Below are positions 22,213 through 37,883 of a DNA stretch of 46,821 nucleotides, one piece after another. The position numbers and the translations under genes were made by a program. This stretch comes from Pseudomonadota bacterium (lineage in GTDB: Bacteria > Pseudomonadota > Alphaproteobacteria > SMXQ01): contig JADFJG010000012.1 in assembly GCA_022566265.1 (NCBI GenBank), forward strand, positions 1-46,821, read 5' to 3'. Every line of letters begins with the position of its first letter. Positions within the stretch are counted from its first letter, which is position 1. A model generated the notes under the pieces. That model was not told where the DNA came from. It saw only the letters and a list, made by a program, of their open reading frames with translations, and did not search any database.

Positions 22213-23651
22213 GGGCACTGCCACTTTCCATCGGCACCATCCACTTCGTCGGTATCGGCGGCATCGGCATGAGCGGCATCGCCGAGATTCTCCATAATCT
22301 CGGCTATACGGTTCAGGGCAGCGACGTTGCCGAGAACGCCAATGTCAAACGCCTCGCCGAGATCGGTATTCCCGTCTCCATCGGCCATGACGCGAGCAAT
22401 TTGGGCGACGCCCAGGTGGTGGTGGTCTCCTCCGCCATCAAAATGGACAACCCCGAGGTCATCGCCGCCAATGCCCGGCTCATCGCCGTCGTGCGCCGCG
22501 CCGAGATGCTGGCCGAGCTCATGCGGCTCAAATGGTCGATCGCGGTCGGCGGCACCCATGGCAAGACGACGACCACGTCCCTGGTCGCGGCGATGCTCGA
22601 GCTCGCCGGCCTCGACCCGACGGTGATCATCGGCGGCATCCTCAACGCCTATGGCTCGAACGCGCGGCTCGGCGCCGGCGACTGGATGGTGGTGGAAGCC
22701 GATGAATCGGACGGCACCTTCGTCAAGCTCAACGCCACCATCGCGGTGGTCACCAACATCGATCCCGAGCACCTGGATTTCTACGGTGATTTCGATGCCC
22801 TGCGCCAAGCCTTCGTATCCTTCACCGAGAACATCCCGTTCTACGGTTTCGCGGCGATGTGCATCGACCACCCCGAGGTCCAGGCGATGATCCCCCGGAT
22901 CTCGGACCGCAAGATCGTGACCTACGGCCTGAGCGCCCAGGCGGACGTCCGCGCCGTCGATATCACCATCACCGAAGCCGGCACCGTGTTCGACGTCATC
23001 ATCGCCGATCGGAACACCGACGCGGTCAGGACGCTGGAGCGGATCGAGCTGGCGATGCTCGGCGAGCACAATGTCCAGAACGCCCTGGCCGCCATCGCGG
23101 TGGCCAGCGAGATGGGGATCGAGGATGAGGTGCTGCGCCGGTCCCTGGCCGAGTTCTCCGGCATCAAGCGCCGCTTCACCAAGACCGGGGAGTTCGCCGG
23201 CATCACCGTGATCGACGATTACGGCCATCACCCGGTCGAGATCACGGCGGTGCTGAAGGCGTCGCGGGCGGCCTATGGCGGCAGCATCATCGCCGTCGTC
23301 CAGCCCCACCGTTACTCGAGGCTGGAGGCGCTGTTCGAGGATTTCTGCACCTGCTTCAACGACGCCGATACCGTCATCGTCGCCGATATCTACGCCGCCG
23401 GCGAGACGCCGATCGAGGGCGTCAGCCGGGACCGCCTGATCGAGGGCCTGCGCACCCACGGCCATCGCAACGTCGTCGCGCTGGATAATCCCGAAGCCCT
23501 GGCGCCCCTCGTCCTCGACATCGCCAAGCGCGGGGATCTGGTGCTTTGCCTCGGCGCCGGCTCCATCACCAACTGGGCCCAGGCCTTGCCCGGCGAGCTC
23601 GAGCGCCTCGCCGGCGAGGCGGGACATTCGGGCGCGAGGGCGCGGAAATGA
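22209..23651 (+). CDS. murC: UDP-N-acetylmuramate--L-alanine ligase
   Basis: [56 protein letters not shown]. Confidence 0.97.
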   Translation: MRALPLSIGTIHFVGIGGIGMSGIAEILHNLGYTVQGSDVAENANVKRLAEIGIPVSIGHDASNLGDAQVVVVSSAIKMDNPEVIAANARLIAVVRRAEMLAELMRLKWSIAVGGTHGKTTTTSLVAAMLELAGLDPTVIIGGILNAYGSNARLGAGDWMVVEADESDGTFVKLNATIAVVTNIDPEHLDFYGDFDALRQAFVSFTENIPFYGFAAMCIDHPEVQAMIPRISDRKIVTYGLSAQADVRAVDITITEAGTVFDVIIADRNTDAVRTLERIELAMLGEHNVQNALAAIAVASEMGIEDEVLRRSLAEFSGIKRRFTKTGEFAGITVIDDYGHHPVEITAVLKASRAAYGGSIIAVVQPHRYSRLEALFEDFCTCFNDADTVIVADIYAAGETPIEGVSRDRLIEGLRTHGHRNVVALDNPEALAPLVLDIAKRGDLVLCLGAGSITNWAQALPGELERLAGEAGHSGARARK

Positions 23652-24610
23652 TGCCCGGGATCAAACCGAGCGACGCCCTGATCGACCGCCTGCCCGCGGT
23701 GCGCGGACGGTTGAGCGAGAACGCCGACCTCTCACGCATTACCTGGTTCAGGGTCGGCGGCGCCGCCGAGGTCATGTTCCGGCCGGTGGATTTGGACGAT
23801 CTCGTCGGCTTCCTGGCGGCCAAACCGGCCGATGTGCCGGTGACGGTGATCGGCGTGGGGTCGAACATCATCGTCCGCGACGGCGGTATCGGCGGCGTCG
23901 TCATCCGATTGGGCCGGGGATTCGCCAACATCGGGATTTCCGGCACCGAGGTCACCGCCGGCGCCTCGGCGATGGATGTCAACGTCGCCATGGCGTGTCG
24001 CGATTCCGGCGTCGGCGGGCTCGAGTTCCTGTGCGGCATCCCCGGCACCATCGGCGGCGCGCTCGGCATGAACGCCGGCGCTTATGGCGCTGAGATGAAG
24101 GACGTGACGGTTTCGGCCACGGCGGTGGACCCGGGCGGCGAGGTCCACGAGATCGGCCACCGGGAGCTCGGATTTTCCTACCGCCACTCGGCGGTCCCGG
24201 AGGACTGGATCTTCACCGGCGCCGTGCTCAAGGGCGAACCCGGCGAGAAGCGGGACATCGCCCGGCGCATGAACGAGATCAAGCAGGCGCGGGGCGAGAC
24301 CCAGCCGGTGCGCATGCGGACCGGCGGCTCCACCTTCGTCAATCCCTCGGTCCCGGAGGCCGAAGGCCGAAAGGCATGGCAGTTGGTCGAGGCCGCCGGC
24401 TGCCGGGGACTGCGGATCGGCGGCGCCATGGTGTCCGAACAGCACTGCAACTTCCTGATCAACACCGGCGACGCCACCGCCGCCGACATCGAGGCCCTCG
24501 GCGAAGAGGTCCGCCGCCGGGTTCACGAGGACACGGGTGTTCGCCTCGAGTGGGAAATCCGCCGCATCGGCCGGCCCGCCGGTGGCGGCCTCGAGAGGGT
24601 GGAGCCATGA
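23648..24610 (+). CDS. murB: UDP-N-acetylmuramate dehydrogenase
   Basis: [79 protein letters not shown]. Confidence 0.96.
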   Translation: MMPGIKPSDALIDRLPAVRGRLSENADLSRITWFRVGGAAEVMFRPVDLDDLVGFLAAKPADVPVTVIGVGSNIIVRDGGIGGVVIRLGRGFANIGISGTEVTAGASAMDVNVAMACRDSGVGGLEFLCGIPGTIGGALGMNAGAYGAEMKDVTVSATAVDPGGEVHEIGHRELGFSYRHSAVPEDWIFTGAVLKGEPGEKRDIARRMNEIKQARGETQPVRMRTGGSTFVNPSVPEAEGRKAWQLVEAAGCRGLRIGGAMVSEQHCNFLINTGDATAADIEALGEEVRRRVHEDTGVRLEWEIRRIGRPAGGGLERVEP

Positions 24611-25521
24611 CCAAGCATGTCGCGGTGCTCTACGGCGGATGGTCGAGCGAACGCGAGGTCTCGCTGGTCAGCGGCCGGAACTGCGCCGAGGCGCTCGAGG
24701 GGTCGGGCTACGAGGTGACCTTGATCGACGTCGAGCACGACTTGACGGCACTTATCGCCGCCCTCGACCCGGCGCCGGACGTCGTCTTCAACGCGCTGCA
24801 CGGGCGCCACGGCGAGGACGGCAAGATCCAGGGTCTGCTCGATATCCTGGAGATTCCCTATACCCATTCCGGCATGCTCGCCTCGGCGCTGGCGATGGAC
24901 AAGCCGATGGCGAAGCGACTGTTCGCGACCGTCGCCATTCCCTGCCCCGACGGTCGCGTCGTGCGCCGCGAGGAGCTGGCGAACGGCCCGGTGATCGACC
25001 CGCCCTATGTGATCAAGCCGCCGAACGAGGGCTCGAGCGTCGGCGTGCGTATCGTCCTCGAAGGCGACAACCGCCCACCGCTCGACGATTGGCCGTTCGG
25101 CGATGCCGTGCTGGTCGAAAGCTACATCCCAGGCCGTGAATTGACTGTCGCGGTGATGGGCGACAGGGCGCTCGGCGTCACCGAACTGAAGACGCGCGAA
25201 GGTTTCTACGATTACGCCGCCAAGTACGAGGAGGGCCGCGCGACCCATCTATGCCCGGCGCCGGTTCCCGACGAGATCGCGGATTTGGCCATGGAGTATG
25301 CCCTGAAGGCCCACGAAACCCTGGGATGCCGCGGGGTCAGCCGCGCCGACTTGCGCTACGACGATACCGGCGGCCAACCCGGCGATTTGTACATGCTGGA
25401 GATCAATACCCAGCCCGGCATGACGCCGCTGTCCCTGGTGCCCGAAGTCGCCGCCCATGCCGGAATCGATTTCCCTCGGCTGGTTTCCTGGATCGTGGAG
25501 GACGCATCATGCCCCCGCTGA
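24607..25521 (+). CDS. ddl: D-alanine--D-alanine ligase
   Basis: VAVLYGGWSSEREVSLVSG, NALHGRHGEDGKIQGLLDILEIPYTHSG, YMLEINTQPGMTPLSLVPEVAAHAGIDF. Confidence 0.96.
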   Translation: MTKHVAVLYGGWSSEREVSLVSGRNCAEALEGSGYEVTLIDVEHDLTALIAALDPAPDVVFNALHGRHGEDGKIQGLLDILEIPYTHSGMLASALAMDKPMAKRLFATVAIPCPDGRVVRREELANGPVIDPPYVIKPPNEGSSVGVRIVLEGDNRPPLDDWPFGDAVLVESYIPGRELTVAVMGDRALGVTELKTREGFYDYAAKYEEGRATHLCPAPVPDEIADLAMEYALKAHETLGCRGVSRADLRYDDTGGQPGDLYMLEINTQPGMTPLSLVPEVAAHAGIDFPRLVSWIVEDASCPR

Positions 25522-26369
25522 GGCCACCGATATCGAGACGCCGGCGGGACACCGGCCGCAAGATGAGACCCCGCTTGCTGGTGTCGCGCTGGCTGAGGGC
25601 GTCGCGCAAATTCGCCGGCGCCGGCCTTGCCCTTGGCATCTTGATCGGCGGTCCGGCCTGGATCTGGTACTCCGGCTGGGCCGAGAGGACCATCGAGCGG
25701 GTTTACCACCAGACCCTGGAGGCGACGGCGCGGGTGGGCTTCGCCGTCACCGACGTCCGCGCCAGCGGCCGCCGGGAGACCTCCCGCAAACAGGTGCTGG
25801 CGGCGTTGGACCTGCGCATCGGCCAGCCGATCTTCGCCTTCGATCCTTACCGGGCGAAGGCGGGACTGGAACGGCTGGCGTGGATCAAGACGGCGATCGT
25901 CGAACGGCGCCTGCCCGATACCGTACTGGTGTCGATCGTAGAGCGGACGCCGATGGCGCTGTGGCAGAGAAACGGCAAACTGGCGCTGATCGACCGCCAA
26001 GGCGTCGTCATCCAGAAACACGGCCTGGCGCGGTTCGCCGATCTTCCCGTCGTCGTCGGCGACGACGCGCCGGCCCTGACCCAGGATCTTCTCATCATCC
26101 TGCGCACGCAACCGAAGCTCTTTCGGCGCGTCGAGGCCATGGTCCGCGTCGGCGGGCGGCGTTGGGACCTGCGGATGAAAAACGGCATCAGCGTCCGCCT
26201 GCCCGAGCGGAACGTGGAACTGGCGTGGGCGCGGCTCGCCGAGGCGGAGCACCGCCAGAAGCTGTTCCGCCGCGACGTCATCTTGATCGATCTCCGGCTC
26301 GACGACCGGATGGTGGTGCGTATCGCGCCCGAGGCGATGCGCCGCCGCGTCGCCGGCAAGGATACCTAA
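25509..26369 (+). CDS. ftsQ: Cell division protein FtsQ
   Basis: POTRA-like VTDVRASGRRETSRKQVLAALDLRIGQPIFAFDPYRAKAGLERLAWIKTAIVERRLPDTVLVSIVERTPMALWQ; between ddl and ftsA. Confidence 0.93.
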   Translation: MPPLRPPISRRRRDTGRKMRPRLLVSRWLRASRKFAGAGLALGILIGGPAWIWYSGWAERTIERVYHQTLEATARVGFAVTDVRASGRRETSRKQVLAALDLRIGQPIFAFDPYRAKAGLERLAWIKTAIVERRLPDTVLVSIVERTPMALWQRNGKLALIDRQGVVIQKHGLARFADLPVVVGDDAPALTQDLLIILRTQPKLFRRVEAMVRVGGRRWDLRMKNGISVRLPERNVELAWARLAEAEHRQKLFRRDVILIDLRLDDRMVVRIAPEAMRRRVAGKDT

Positions 26370-26437
26370 CGGATGGGTTCTCGCCGCCCCAGGCCGCGAT
26401 GGCCCCGGCGGCGGCGCCCATCGGACGAGGATAAGGA

Positions 26438-27709
26438 GTGAGGAAGGTTTTGGCCCAAACGAAGAACGGACTGATCGCGGCGCTCGATGTCGGCAGCACC
26501 AAGGTGTGCTGCTTCATCGCGCGGGCGGATGAAGAGGGCAATCTGCGCATCATCGGCATTGGCCACCAGGTCTCGGACGGCGTGCGCGCCGGCGCCATCG
26601 TCGATATGGAGGCGGCGGAGACATCGATCATGAACACCGTCCATGCCACCGAGCAGATGGCCGGAGAGACCATTCACGACGTCATCGTCAACCTCTCCGC
26701 CGGCTTCCCCACGTCCCATACCCTCAACTTCGAGGTCGCCATCGCCGGCCATGAGATCAGCGCCGGCGATGTCCGGCGCGTCCTCGGTCAGGGCCGCGCC
26801 AAGTACGAAAACGGCGAACGGGAACTCGTCCACTGCATCCCGGTCGGCTACATGATCGACGGCAGCCGGGGGATCCGCGATCCCAGGGGCATGTACGGCG
26901 AGCGCTTCGGCGTCGACATGCTCATGATCACGGCGACCGCCGGCGCGGTACGCACCCTGACCACCTGCGTCGCCCGCTCCCATCTCGATGTCGCATCACT
27001 GGTGGTCTCGCCTTTCGCCGCCGGGCTCGCATGCCTGGTCGAGGACGAAATGAATCTGGGCGCCACCGTCATCGACATGGGCGGCGGCACCACCTCCCTG
27101 GCGGTATTCTACGACGGCAAGCTGATGCACGCCGACAGCGTGCCGATCGGCGGCAGCCACGTCACCAGCGATATCGCCCGTGGGCTCTCCACCCCGGTCG
27201 CCCACGCCGAGCGCATGAAGACCCTTTATGGCTCGGCCATGGCGTCGCCGTCGGACGAAAGGGAAACCATCGATGTGCCCCTGGTCGGCGAGGAGAACCG
27301 GTCGGAAGCCAACCATGTACCGCGCTCGATCCTGGTCAGCATCATCCGGCCGCGGATCGAGGAGATTTTCGAACTCATCCGTTCCCGCCTCGAAGCCAGC
27401 GGCTTCGACCGCGTGGCCGGCCGCCGCGTGGTGCTCACCGGCGGCGCCAGTCAACTCCAGGGCGTCGCCGAGTTGGCCCGCCAGGTACTGGACAAACAGG
27501 TGCGCCAGGGCCGGCCGCTGCGGATCAGCGGCCTCGCCGAGGCGACCGGCGGACCGGCCTTCGCGACCTGCGCCGGCCTTCTCAGTTACGCCATGAGGAA
27601 TCGCGGCGGGATAGGCGCCGGGTCCCTCGATTTCCAGGGCCCCGGCGCGATGGAGGAGCCGGACGGCCGCTTCGGCCGTCTCGGCCTGTGGTTACGTGAG
27701 AATTTTTGA
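26438..27709 (+). CDS. ftsA: Cell division protein FtsA
   Basis: LIAALDVGSTKVCCFIARAD, ATVIDMGGGTTSLAVFYDGKL, RRVVLTGGASQLQGVAELA; GTG start. Confidence 0.96.
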   Translation: MRKVLAQTKNGLIAALDVGSTKVCCFIARADEEGNLRIIGIGHQVSDGVRAGAIVDMEAAETSIMNTVHATEQMAGETIHDVIVNLSAGFPTSHTLNFEVAIAGHEISAGDVRRVLGQGRAKYENGERELVHCIPVGYMIDGSRGIRDPRGMYGERFGVDMLMITATAGAVRTLTTCVARSHLDVASLVVSPFAAGLACLVEDEMNLGATVIDMGGGTTSLAVFYDGKLMHADSVPIGGSHVTSDIARGLSTPVAHAERMKTLYGSAMASPSDERETIDVPLVGEENRSEANHVPRSILVSIIRPRIEEIFELIRSRLEASGFDRVAGRRVVLTGGASQLQGVAELARQVLDKQVRQGRPLRISGLAEATGGPAFATCAGLLSYAMRNRGGIGAGSLDFQGPGAMEEPDGRFGRLGLWLRENF

Positions 27710-27812
27710 GCCAACCCCCGCGGCCCCCGGGAAAAAGCCATCGGGGCATAGGATTTTTTCACCCGCCGGTCCGGCAGCCGGCGAATTATGAGTATGATTA
27801 TCGGAGGTTAAC

Positions 27813-29465
27813 ATGACGATCAATCTGAGCATGCCGAAGACGGAGCCCGATCTTAAGCCTCGTATCACCGTGGTCGGCGTCGGCGGCGCCGGCGGCAACG
27901 CGGTCAACAACATGATCAAATGCGATCTGGAGGGCGTCGAATTCATTGTCTCGAACACCGACGCCCAGGCGCTCGCCAATTCCGCCGCCGAGCGGACGAT
28001 CCAGTTGGGCCGCAACATCACCCAGGGCCTCGGCGCCGGCTCGCGCCCCGACGTCGGCCGCGCCGCCGCCGAGGAAGCGATCGATGAGATCAACGAGCAG
28101 CTCCAGGGTTGCAACATGGTGTTCATCACCGCCGGCATGGGCGGTGGCACCGGAACCGGCGCCGCGCCGGTGATCGCCCGCGCCGCCCGCGAGCAGGGAA
28201 TCCTCACCGTCGGCGTCGTGACCAAGCCGTTCCAGTTCGAAGGGCTCAGTCGCATGCGGATCAGCGAAGCCGGCCTCGATGAGTTGCAGCAATATGTCGA
28301 TACGTTGATCATCATCCCCAACCAGAACCTGTTCAGGGTCGCCAACGAGAAGACGACCTTCGCCGAAGCCTTCAAGATGGCGGACGACGTGCTCTATTCC
28401 GGGGTCCGCGGCGTCACCGACCTCATGGTGATGCCGGGACTGATCAACCTCGATTTCGCCGACATCCGCCAGGTGATGTGCGAGATGGGTAAGGCGATGA
28501 TGGGAACCGGTGAAGCCGAAGGCGAGAAACGCGCCCTCGATTCGGCCGAGGCCGCCATTTCCAACCCGCTGCTCGAGGACGTCTCGATGGCGGGCGCGCA
28601 TGGCGTTCTCATCAACATCACCGGCGGTTTGGACATGACCCTGTTCGAGGTCGACGAGGCCGCCAACCGCATCCGCGACGAAGTCGATCCCAATGCCAAC
28701 ATCATCTTCGGTTCGACCTTCGATGAAACGTTGGAGGGCCGCATGCGGATCTCGGTGATCGCCACCGGCATCGACGCCGAGGCCAGGGCGGCGGTGCTCC
28801 CGCCGAAGAGGCTGAGCCTGGTGTCGGACAACATCCAGGCGGACGCCGGCGGCGGTGACACGGCACCGGCGGCGATGGCGGCGCCGGACGCCGGGGAACA
28901 ATCGCCCCTGGCGATCCCCGATACCGCGCCGGCGGAAGCAAGCGTGGAATCTTCGCAAGAGGGTGCCGGCACCGGTGTCGAGGCGCCGGCGGATGACCAA
29001 GCCGAGCAACCCTCGCTCAGCGCGCAATGGGAAGCATCGGCGCCGGCATCCCTCGCCAAGAGCGGGTCCGGCGAGCCCGCCGGCGAACCCTTCATGCCGC
29101 CACCGCCGGTCGAGCCGGTGGCGGAGGCGTCAACGGCCGCCGAGCCTTTCGCCGCCGCCGCCATGGCGAACGGCGGTCCAGGGGGCGTCAAGGCCGGGCG
29201 CCGCGGTCCCTCCCTTTTCGAACGGGTCACCGGCACCGGCCGCGCCCGGCAGGCCAAGGTCCCGGTGACCGCGGCGGCGACCGCCGCCGCGGCTGCCATG
29301 ACGGCGCCCACGACCGAGATCCCGCCGGCGCCCGAAACCGCGGCGGAAACCACCCCCGAGGCGGCCCAGCCCAAACTCGGCGAGTTGGACGCGGCGGAGA
29401 AAGGGACGGGGATCGGGGAAGACCTTCTCGACATTCCCGCGTTCCTCCGCCGCCAGGCCAACTGA
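27813..29465 (+). CDS. ftsZ: Cell division protein FtsZ
   Basis: [37 protein letters not shown] tubulin signature; long Ala/Pro-rich linker; conserved C-terminal peptide [13 protein letters not shown]. Confidence 0.98.
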   Translation: MTINLSMPKTEPDLKPRITVVGVGGAGGNAVNNMIKCDLEGVEFIVSNTDAQALANSAAERTIQLGRNITQGLGAGSRPDVGRAAAEEAIDEINEQLQGCNMVFITAGMGGGTGTGAAPVIARAAREQGILTVGVVTKPFQFEGLSRMRISEAGLDELQQYVDTLIIIPNQNLFRVANEKTTFAEAFKMADDVLYSGVRGVTDLMVMPGLINLDFADIRQVMCEMGKAMMGTGEAEGEKRALDSAEAAISNPLLEDVSMAGAHGVLINITGGLDMTLFEVDEAANRIRDEVDPNANIIFGSTFDETLEGRMRISVIATGIDAEARAAVLPPKRLSLVSDNIQADAGGGDTAPAAMAAPDAGEQSPLAIPDTAPAEASVESSQEGAGTGVEAPADDQAEQPSLSAQWEASAPASLAKSGSGEPAGEPFMPPPPVEPVAEASTAAEPFAAAAMANGGPGGVKAGRRGPSLFERVTGTGRARQAKVPVTAAATAAAAAMTAPTTEIPPAPETAAETTPEAAQPKLGELDAAEKGTGIGEDLLDIPAFLRRQAN

Positions 29466-29516
29466 GGAGGCGCGATTCGGCCGTAACTTTTTGTAACAAT
29501 TAGTGATTTGAGTGCT

Positions 29517-29544
29517 CCGGGGGATGTTGCTAAACATTCCCCGG
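29517..29544. repeat. Imperfect inverted repeat in the ftsZ-lpxC intergenic region
   Basis: ccgggggatgt-tgctaa-acattccccgg; 11-bp arms with one mismatch, no T-run after it. Confidence 0.6.
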
Positions 29545-29658
29545 CGCGCAATTGGGACAATGGTTGCGTGTATTGGTTCGAGTACCGAGGAGCCTTGACG
29601 AAACACACCGCGGGTCGAGTTCGCGCATAAGTGTTTCGATGGGTTGAAGCAGGAGGCT

Positions 29659-30615
29659 ATGGGGGACGTCATCCAGCAACGCACGCTGAAGAACGCGATC
29701 GGGTGTCGCGGCACCGGTCTGCACACCGGCGACAAGGTGGCGATGACCTTGCGTCCGGGCGAGCCCCATACCGGTATCGTGTTCATACGCACCGACATCC
29801 CGGGCGCCCAGGCGACGATCGCCGCGTCATGGAAGAATGTCAGCGATTCGCACCTGAGCACGACGCTCAAGAATGACCGGGGCACCGTCGTCGGGACGGT
29901 CGAGCACCTGTTGGCGGCGCTCGCCGGTTGCCGGATCGACAATGCCGTGATCGAAATCAACGGCCCGGAAGTGCCGATCATGGACGGCAGCGCCGCGCCG
30001 TTCGTCTTCCTGATCGAATGCGCCGGCATCACCGAGCAGGCGGCGGCGCGCCGCATGATCATGATCCACAAGCCGATTTCGGTCGACAAAAAGAATGGGC
30101 GGGTATCCTTGAACCCGGGCACCGGCTTCTCCATCGAGTTCGCCATCGATTTTCCAAACCCGATGGTCGCCCGGCAGGAATACTATTTCGCCCACGTCGA
30201 CGGCGCCTTCAAGACCGACCTCGCCCGCGCCCGCACCTTCGGATTCGAGCACGAGGTCGTCGAGATGCGCACCGCCGGAATGCTGCGCGGCGGCTCTCTG
30301 GACAATGCCATCGTGGTCAGCGGCGAGACGGTGCTGAACGAGGGTGGTTTGCGCTATGGCGATGAGTTCGTGCGCCACAAGATTCTCGATTGCCTAGGTG
30401 ATCTCTATCTCGCCGGGGCGCCGCTGTTGGGCCATGTCCAGGGTTTACGCTCGGGCCATAAGCTGAACCACCAGCTGTTGCGGGCGCTGTTCGCCGACGC
30501 CGACGCCTGGTCCTACGTCGACGCCAGATCGGACGACGGCTTCAACGGGGCCGGGCGGGCGCGACTGGTAAACGGCGTGGTGCTCAAGCCGCCGCCGATC
30601 GCCGCCACCGCCTGA
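29659..30615 (+). CDS. lpxC: UDP-3-O-acyl-N-acetylglucosamine deacetylase
   Basis: QQRTLKNAIGCRGTGLHTGDKVAMTLRPG, VEHLLAALAGCRIDNAVIEINGPEVPIMDGSAAPFV, RHKILDCLGDLYLAGAPLLGHV. Confidence 0.97.
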   Translation: MGDVIQQRTLKNAIGCRGTGLHTGDKVAMTLRPGEPHTGIVFIRTDIPGAQATIAASWKNVSDSHLSTTLKNDRGTVVGTVEHLLAALAGCRIDNAVIEINGPEVPIMDGSAAPFVFLIECAGITEQAAARRMIMIHKPISVDKKNGRVSLNPGTGFSIEFAIDFPNPMVARQEYYFAHVDGAFKTDLARARTFGFEHEVVEMRTAGMLRGGSLDNAIVVSGETVLNEGGLRYGDEFVRHKILDCLGDLYLAGAPLLGHVQGLRSGHKLNHQLLRALFADADAWSYVDARSDDGFNGAGRARLVNGVVLKPPPIAATA

Positions 30616-30816
30616 CCTTTCCCATAGTAGAGTCAAATTAGAGGACTATCCGTCCCATCGGACGGCGGGTTGTCGTATGGACGCGCCCTGGATCGCCGGG
30701 ACCCGAAGATCCCACACGGTCTTGCGGCATCCGGCCCCGCCCATGCTATAGTGACGGCGTGAAATCGCAGGGCGTGGAGCGCAAGGATCGCGCTGGGCCC
30801 CGGGGCACTATCCGCC

Positions 30817-31656
30817 ATGAGACAACCGCCGAGCGCCATTCGCCGTTACCTGATTGCCTTCGCCGCGGCCTTCGTCGTGACGGCGCTGACCGGCGCCTGC
30901 GAGGTGATTGGCCAGGGCCCGGAAGAGGCCCCGGAAGGTCCGCCGGAGAAGCTTTACAATATGGCGATGGACCTTCTGCTCGGCGACAACCCGGTGGCGG
31001 CGGCGGCGGTGTTCGACGAGGTCGACCGCCAGCACCCTTACTCGGTATGGGCCGACAAGGCGCAGATCATGGCCGCCTACGCACTCTACAAACGCAACAA
31101 ATATGACGATGCGGTCGTCGCGCTGGAGCGGTTCATCCAACTCCACCCGGGAAGCCGTGACGCGCCCTACGCCTATTATCTCAAGGCGCTCTGCTATTAC
31201 GAGCGGATCACCGACGTCGGCCGGGATCAGGATCTGACGCGCCGCGCCATGGCGGCGCTGGACGAGGTCGTGCGCCGCTATCCCAAGAGCAAATATGCCC
31301 GCGACGCCCGGCTCAAGAGGGATCTGACCAACGATCATCTCGCCGGCTCGGAGATGGGAATCGGCCGCTTCTATCTCAAGAAGAAACAGTATCTCGCGGC
31401 CATCAACCGTTTCCGCGGCGTCGTCGACAATTACCAGACCACCTCCCACGTGCCCGAAGCGCTGCACCGCCTGACCGAGGCCTATCTCGCGCTCGGCCTC
31501 AAGGACGAGGCACAGGCCACGGCGGCGGTGCTTGGCCACAACTTCCCCGGCAGCGATTGGTATGAGGACAGCTATGCGCTGATCACCGGGACCAGGACCG
31601 CCACCAAGAAGGAGGAGCGGTCATGGATCGGCCGGGCGTGGAATTCGGTATTCTGA
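30817..31656 (+). CDS. bamD: Outer membrane protein assembly factor BamD
   Basis: Lipoprotein-like signal (VVTALTGAC), TPR-type repeats: EKLYNMAMDLLLGDNPVAAAAVFDEVDRQHPYSVWADKAQIMAAYALYKRNKYDDAVVALERFIQLHPGS. Confidence 0.92.
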   Translation: MRQPPSAIRRYLIAFAAAFVVTALTGACEVIGQGPEEAPEGPPEKLYNMAMDLLLGDNPVAAAAVFDEVDRQHPYSVWADKAQIMAAYALYKRNKYDDAVVALERFIQLHPGSRDAPYAYYLKALCYYERITDVGRDQDLTRRAMAALDEVVRRYPKSKYARDARLKRDLTNDHLAGSEMGIGRFYLKKKQYLAAINRFRGVVDNYQTTSHVPEALHRLTEAYLALGLKDEAQATAAVLGHNFPGSDWYEDSYALITGTRTATKKEERSWIGRAWNSVF

Positions 31657-31662
31657 ACCCTC

Positions 31663-35774
<4,112 letters not shown>

Positions 35775-35778
<4 letters not shown>

Positions 35779-37862
35779 CCCACCGGCCGGGTGGCGGCGG
35801 CGAGCCAGGCCAGGGTCTCGGCGTCAAGGGAGGGCGACAGCACCTCGCGCACGCGGCGGTGATAGGCGTCGAGCCAGGCGATCTCTTCGGCGCCCAGCAG
35901 ATCGACCTCGACCAGCGCCAGATCGATCGGCGCCCAGGTCAGGGTCTCGAACTCGAGCATCCGGCGCTCTTCCCCGGGGTTCGCATCGCTCGTCCTGACG
36001 GTCACCAGGCTCTCGATGCGGATGCCATAGGCGCCCTGCTTGTAATAGCCGGGCTCGTTCGAGATCACCATGCCGGGCATCAGCGCCACCGTGTTGGGGC
36101 CCTTGGCGATGCGCTGGGGACCTTCATGGACGCCGAGATAGGCGCCGACCCCATGACCGGTGCCATGATCGTAGTCCAGCCCCGCCCGCCACAGGGCCTG
36201 GCGCGCCAAGGTATCGAGCTGGGAGCCGGACGTGCCCTTGGGGAACCGGGCGCTAGCCAGGGCGATATGGCCCTTGAGCACGCGGGTGAAGTTGGCGCGC
36301 TGCTCAAGGCTTGGGCGGGCGCCGCCGTCAGCGATGAACAGCGTCCGGGTCACGTCGGTGGTGCCATCCAGATACTGGGCGCCGGAATCGAGGAGATACA
36401 TGCTGGCGGGCTCGATCAATCGGTTGGTCTTGGCGCTCGGCTGGTAATGGACGATGGCGCCGTTCGGTCCGGCGGCGGAAATGGTGGGGAAGCTCAGGCC
36501 CCGGAAATGGTCGTTCTCGCGCCGGAAAACCTCGAGCCGATCGGCCGCCGCGATCTCGCTCAACGACCCTTTCGGCGCCTCGGCCGAAAGCCAGGCGAGG
36601 AACCGCACCAGCGCCGCGCCGTCGCGCAAATGCGCGGCGCGGATGCCGTCGAGCTCGACCGGGTTCTTGCACGCCTTCGGCAGGGCGCACGGATCGTCGG
36701 CCTTGACGATGTTGGCGCCGGCGGCCTCGAGCCGGTCGAACACCCATGCCGGCGCCGTGGCGGGATCGGCCCGCACCTTGCGTGCCTCGCCGCCGAGCGC
36801 GTCCAGGGCGGGCCCGAACCGGTCCATATCCTCGATCCGCACCTCATCGGTAAGATGGGCGTCAAGACCGAGGGTGATCTTGCGCCGGTCGAGGAACAGC
36901 GCCACATGGGCGTCGGCGCCGAGGATCGCGAAGGCCAGCGGCAGCGGCGCGTAGGCGACATCGCCACCGCGTATATTGAGAAGCCAGGCGATGGAGGCGG
37001 GCAGCGTCAGCACCGCGGCATCGACCCCGTCGGCCATCAGTTGGCCGGCGATCTCGGTGCGCTTCTCGGCCGAGCCCTTGCCGGCGAACGCGTCGGGCTG
37101 GGCGACGATGGGCGCGATCGGCGCCGGCGGCTGGCGCGACCAGACGGCATCGATCGGATTGTCCTCGCAGGCGACCAATTCACCACCCGCCTTCTCGCAG
37201 CCGGCGCCGAGGCGGCTCAATTGGTCGGGCGTGTGCAGCCACGGATCGAAACCCACCTTCTGGCCGGGCGCGAGGTTCGCCCCTATCCAATCGGCGGCGG
37301 GCCGCTCGGTCGAATGAAGGGTGAGGAATAGCGATGAATCGACCTCGGCCTTGGCCTGCAGGGTGTAGCGCCCATCGGTGAAGAGCGCGGCGATCTCGGG
37401 CAGGACCACGGCCATCCCGGCGGTGCCGGTGAAGCCGGCGAGCCAAGGCAGCCGCCGGGCCCGGAGCGGCACGTACTCGCCGCGATGCTCGTCGCTTCTG
37501 GGCACGATGAAGCCGTCGATCCCCCGGCGCCTCAACTCCTGGCGCAGGTCGGCCAGACGCCGGTCCGGCGGCGTCTCGTCGTCGGCGATGCCGTCGCCGG
37601 CCGCCGTCGCCAATTCCGCCTTGAGCGCCGCCAACCGCTCTTTCAGCGCCGGGCCCGGGCCGGCCACCACCAGCTCCATCCAGGCGTCGGGGTCGGTCCC
37701 CTCGGGCGCGGCGAGGACGCCAATGATGAGCGCGCGCAGGGCCTCCGGCCCGGCGTCCGGCTGCCTGAGACGCCCCCTCGCCGCCGCCAGCAGGCGTTCG
37801 ATCGTCTCCTCGCCTTGATCCGTTAAGTCGTCAACCGGCACCGGCCCATCCTTTGCCGCCAA
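35775..37862 (-). CDS. pepP: Xaa-Pro aminopeptidase (M24B, aminopeptidase P family) with N-terminal extension
   Basis: GIDGFIVPRSDEHRGEYVPLRARRLPWLAGFTGTAGMAVVL; YLLDSGAQYLDGTTDVTRTLF; DYDHGTGHGVGAYLGVHEGPQRI; MVISNEPGYYKQGAYGIRIESL. Confidence 0.94.
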
Positions 37863-37883
37863 ACCCGAATGCCTCCCCCCTTT

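Noticed and set aside
22050-23627. 525-aa minus-strand ORF antisense to murC
   Set aside because: High-GC antisense artefact; murC motifs are complete on the plus strand.
27800-29465. Ala/Pro-rich stretch in FtsZ considered as a domain insertion
   Set aside because: This is the normal intrinsically disordered C-terminal linker seen in alphaproteobacterial FtsZ, ending in the conserved C-terminal peptide.
35859-37331. 490-aa plus-strand ORF antisense to pepP
   Set aside because: High-GC antisense artefact; M24 motifs are on the minus strand.
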